From Acetobacter sp. (GTDB lineage Bacteria > Pseudomonadota > Alphaproteobacteria > RF32 > CAG-239), in assembly GCA_023665325.1 (NCBI GenBank), contig JAMPED010000021.1, forward strand, positions 1 to 26,569: DNA of 26,569 nt. The letters are read 5' to 3'. Made by a program: the position numbers and the translations under genes. This document shows positions 23,667-26,569 of this stretch, piece by piece. Numbering within the stretch: the first letter of the stretch is position 1; the number at the start of each line of letters is the position of its first letter. The notes under the pieces are model-generated. The model saw nothing but the letters and a program-made list of their open reading frames with translations, did no database searches and had not been told where the DNA came from.

Positions 23667-24210
23667 CGCACACTTGCGCAATCTTAGCCGCGCACGCAAT
23701 CTCGTCCCCCTAAGCTATATTATTTAATTTGATAAAAGAGAAACGATTTTCCAAAAATTGGAAGTCACTTTCATCTGTCCCAAATCGTCTAATAATTTCG
23801 TGTACATCAGGGTCATCTTCACGAATTAGCTGTCTTAACAATCTTAATTTGTCAGGAACATCAATGTAGAAAATTCTTAGGTCTAGCTCTGAACTCTCCA
23901 AAAGACATTCAATACCCTCTGGATTAAATACACCAACATTCCATTTATTTGGGTCTAATGCAGACTTGCTTGTGCCGTAACCCCAAGTATTGAAGACTGT
24001 TGCTTCCAACATATCTCCATTTATAATCTTTTGAGCAAATTCTTCATTTGTTAAGAAATGGTAATTTACTCCATCCTACTCGCCCTATCTAATAGGGCGA
24101 GTAGTACAGGAAACAACTTCATGTATATCATAATTGCGGAGCAGGTGGAGAATAGTATCCTTACCACTTCCAGCTTTGCCGCAAATAGCAATCAATTTAA
24201 TCTTATTCAT
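23647..24210 (-). CDS. gmk: Guanylate kinase-like nucleoside monophosphate kinase (187 aa)
   Basis: The P-loop GKAGSGKDT (residues 11-19) is followed by VVSCTTRPIRQGEQDGVNYH, the guanylate kinase GMP-binding signature; both Gln shown are TAG, standing where the family has Pro or other residues in RPGExDG. YHFLTNEEF also fits. It phosphorylates GMP or dGMP, part of dNTP supply with NrdD/NrdG and dUTPase. The C-terminal part (LRIFYIDVPDKLRLLRQLIR) is the usual sensor helix. A third TAG at plus 23710-23712 adds 22 residues of different, GC-rich character before TAA, so the natural end may be either. Its start overlaps the end of the DNA polymerase gene; GGAGG is just upstream. Confidence 0.88.
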
Positions 24211-26569
24211 CATCTTCCTCCGCACCTTGCTTACGGTCAGACCGCAAGATAATATTACCAGCTTCATCAATATCATCAATATGATACACGGTATGTCCAG
24301 GCGTAGAGTTATACTTCTTTGCAATAAAGTTATCCTCTCTACGGATACCTTGAACCATAATCATATTGCCTCTATTGAACCAGCTCTTTTCAATAATATG
24401 CTTGGTTCCATCGGGCTGCCGCTCAGAAATTTGCTTATCAAAGAGAGAGAAGTATTCTTGACGGAACTTAACCGGTACAATTCCATCACAAGTTAGGAGA
24501 TACACTGTACTCTTTGCCTTATTCTTCGCAATGCAAGTGCCGCAAATCTTGAAGATTTTATAGATTGGGATATCTACTTGCCCTCTGCGGAAAGTCTTCT
24601 CAACAACAGGCTCAGGAGACAAATCAAAGAAATTAACCAATCCATATTTAAATCTATTCAATGCGGCCAACTCATGCTCATGGTAGTAGAAACATAATGC
24701 TTCCATTTCCCAAGCTGAGATAGTACCTTGAGCATACTTATCCCAATCATCCTTAAAGATACGAGTGTTCAAGTTCATTAAGATTTCATCTTTATTTTCT
24801 GCAATCCAACTTCTAAACACATCCATCCAAGGCTGATACACCTTTTTATCCCAGACTTTCTTATTTACTCTATTGTTATCCTCAATTAAATCTTCGTGAT
24901 TCAATTCAGCAATAAAGTCTAATGCTCTTTCATCTAAATAGAAGTAGTCTGGGTCATTCCCTTTACATTGCGCTTTTAAGTATCTGTTAAACTCAAATAC
25001 CCTACGAGCCATTATCTGATAGTCGGCTTCTTCAGGCAACAAATTATACTTAATCAATCCAGGCATATTCTGCAAAGTCAAACGCTTTTTCTTGTCGCAA
25101 GTCATCCAGAGATACTCTGCCATTGTGCGCTTACGGGGCTTAAACTGGTCAAATGCCCCACCTTTAATTAAAGCAATCATGGCCTGTTTGTTAGGGCTGA
25201 CCTTGTTAATAAAATCAAGCATAGATACATATGGACGACGCTCAATAATCATCTTAATTAAATCATCGCCTACATTTTGCAATCCTTTTAATCCAAACAA
25301 AATCTGATTGCCGTCTGCATCTGGCTTAAATCCAAATTCTGACTTATTGATGTCAACAAGCGAGACTTTAATACCCGCATTACGAATTTCACCAATAGCT
25401 TTTGCAATCTTAGAGTAATCACTTTGGTCGCCATCTTCAATAGAGATAGAACCGCTATTTACAATTAAGAAAGCTGTGTTCCAGTATACAGGATTAAAGT
25501 GAGTTGCAAGATACAAAGTCTGCATACCAATAAATGAGTAAGCAAGAGCATGGATAACTGAGAACGAGTATCCCATTTGCGGCCCAAGTCCATATGTCCA
25601 TACATACTCTCCGAGAGTTTTAGACTTAGCCTGAGAAATAACTTTATCCCTCAACTCTGGAATCTTATCCATTAACTTTTTACCAACAATCTTGCGCGCA
25701 GAGTTAGCTTCTGCCAAAGTAAAATGACATATATTATCATCACGCAAAATCTTCATAAGCTGCTCTTGAGAGGGCGGCACTCCATATGATGGCAAGAAGT
25801 AAGGTTCCAGATATTTTTGCTCTTCTTTTGTTAGTCCATGGTCATCCATCTCTTTATACCAAAGAGATATATCATTCTTAAATCGTACATATTTGTCGAT
25901 AGGACTTTCTGCACCTTTTTCAGATGACATAAGTCTCATTAGACCATTTGCGTCGGCCATTTCTTGCGGACTACGAGGTTTAATTTTCTTAGCTGCTCGA
26001 CTTCCGTCGGGAGAGTCAAACTGGAAGCATCCTAAAACAGAACCGTCTCCTAACGCATCCCACATCTTGGGGTCATCTTTTGGAAGAACAGATGGATGCA
26101 AATATTTATTATATGCTTCACGCAGAGTCAAATCTTTCTCAATCAGACCATCAGCTTGAAGCAAATTGATTGTCTGAATGATGATATCTTGAACTGAAGT
26201 TAACAAGAAGTCATATTTTGTGTTACCAGTATATTCGGTATCATGCAAATCCCACTGAGTAATCAAACTACCTGTTGGAGTTTTCATAACCGCGGCGGTA
26301 TCATAAATATTTTCATCAAATAAAATGACGCCAGAAGCATGGCTGGAACGCTTATTTACTAATCCCTCAATAGACAGCATAATATCCAATAGGCGAGGAT
26401 ACTGATTCACGGCATTGATAAAAGTTTGACTTGGACGACGACCTTTCTCAGGATTGCCGTTAATCAAATCTTTCAAAGGCCATAAGAAACCACGCTCCTG
26501 TGGCACGAGCGAAGAAATATACTGAGCTTCATCATTATCAATTCCTTCAGGATACTCTTCACTTCTATA
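24203..26569 (-). CDS. Family C DNA polymerase (DNA polymerase III alpha-type), C-terminal 788 aa, start outside window
   Basis: The frame is open to the window edge. Motifs fit PolIII alpha (DnaE/PolC): HASGVILF, VLGCFQFDSPDGSRAAKKI, SQEQLMKILRDD, MGYSFSVIHALAYSFIGMQT and ATHFNPVYWNTAFL. A helix-hairpin-helix-type region (FGLKGLQNVGDDLIKMI) and a C-terminal OB-like part (IFKICGTCIAKNKAKSTVYL) follow. The catalytic Asp residues of the palm lie upstream, outside. This is the phage replicative polymerase. It contains no TAG in 789 codons, in contrast to most neighbours. It overlaps the kinase gene at its end, so it belongs to the same transcript. DnaE versus PolC cannot be settled from this part. 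Confidence 0.93.
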   Translation of the reverse strand, partial: YRSEEYPEGIDNDEAQYISSLVPQERGFLWPLKDLINGNPEKGRRPSQTFINAVNQYPRLLDIMLSIEGLVNKRSSHASGVILFDENIYDTAAVMKTPTGSLITQWDLHDTEYTGNTKYDFLLTSVQDIIIQTINLLQADGLIEKDLTLREAYNKYLHPSVLPKDDPKMWDALGDGSVLGCFQFDSPDGSRAAKKIKPRSPQEMADANGLMRLMSSEKGAESPIDKYVRFKNDISLWYKEMDDHGLTKEEQKYLEPYFLPSYGVPPSQEQLMKILRDDNICHFTLAEANSARKIVGKKLMDKIPELRDKVISQAKSKTLGEYVWTYGLGPQMGYSFSVIHALAYSFIGMQTLYLATHFNPVYWNTAFLIVNSGSISIEDGDQSDYSKIAKAIGEIRNAGIKVSLVDINKSEFGFKPDADGNQILFGLKGLQNVGDDLIKMIIERRPYVSMLDFINKVSPNKQAMIALIKGGAFDQFKPRKRTMAEYLWMTCDKKKRLTLQNMPGLIKYNLLPEEADYQIMARRVFEFNRYLKAQCKGNDPDYFYLDERALDFIAELNHEDLIEDNNRVNKKVWDKKVYQPWMDVFRSWIAENKDEILMNLNTRIFKDDWDKYAQGTISAWEMEALCFYYHEHELAALNRFKYGLVNFFDLSPEPVVEKTFRRGQVDIPIYKIFKICGTCIAKNKAKSTVYLLTCDGIVPVKFRQEYFSLFDKQISERQPDGTKHIIEKSWFNRGNMIMVQGIRREDNFIAKKYNSTPGHTVYHIDDIDEAGNIILRSDRKQGAEEDDE

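Noticed and set aside
1..26569. Suppressor tRNA or other tRNA genes
   Set aside because: I scanned the intergenic stretches by eye for cloverleaf arms and found none; a tRNA covariance search on the full genome would be decisive.
1..26569. CRISPR array or insertion sequence
   Set aside because: No regularly spaced direct repeats and no transposase-like frame were seen.

Overview
The window is a piece of a tailed double-stranded DNA phage (or prophage) that reads TAG as an amino acid, almost certainly glutamine. More than 40 in-frame TAG codons interrupt otherwise normal genes. All genes end in TAA or TGA. Several TAGs sit where well-known families carry Gln: the radical-SAM loop of NrdG, the N-terminus of NrdD, the RuvC-like active-site strand, the GIY-YIG motif and the SQ motif of a DGR reverse transcriptase. 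Strong AGGAGG-type ribosome sites, an LLH-family holin and a CmpB-like membrane protein suggest a Firmicutes (gut Clostridia-like) host; this is inference. No tRNA was recognised, so the suppressor must lie elsewhere.

Left part (+ strand, 1-4784): end of a tail hub-like gene, a small tail protein, a 1003-residue tail fibre with about eight repeats of roughly 50 residues, and a further tail-tip protein. Next comes a minus-strand block (4831-7596): LLH holin, a serine recombinase broken by a TGA at a catalytic Arg codon, a DUF4376-type protein and an AT-rich receptor-binding protein.

Centre (+ strand, 7866-12712): a complete diversity-generating retroelement (DGR). Its order is Ig-like/C-type-lectin target adhesin with variable repeat, Avd-like accessory protein, A-rich template repeat, structured non-coding stretch, reverse transcriptase, and a DUF4376-like gene. 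All 20 VR/TR differences fall on template adenines. A membrane protein and a cluster of small late or structural genes follow (13368-16429), ending at a bidirectional terminator.

Right part (minus strand, 16448-26569): a second holin-like gene, a RuvC-like resolvase, a zinc-finger protein, dUTPase, four small unknowns, NrdG, NrdD split by a group I intron carrying a GIY-YIG endonuclease, a guanylate-kinase-like enzyme, and the C-terminal part of a family C DNA polymerase cut by the window edge. These serve dNTP supply, replication and recombination. A near-consensus sigma70 promoter at 19349-19377 drives the downstream half.

The main points of interest are the DGR whose diagnostic RT glutamine is encoded by TAG, an intron whose splice sites can be fixed to the base, an opposite-strand adhesin cassette beside a dead invertase, and a two-box motif shared by two distant intergenic regions.
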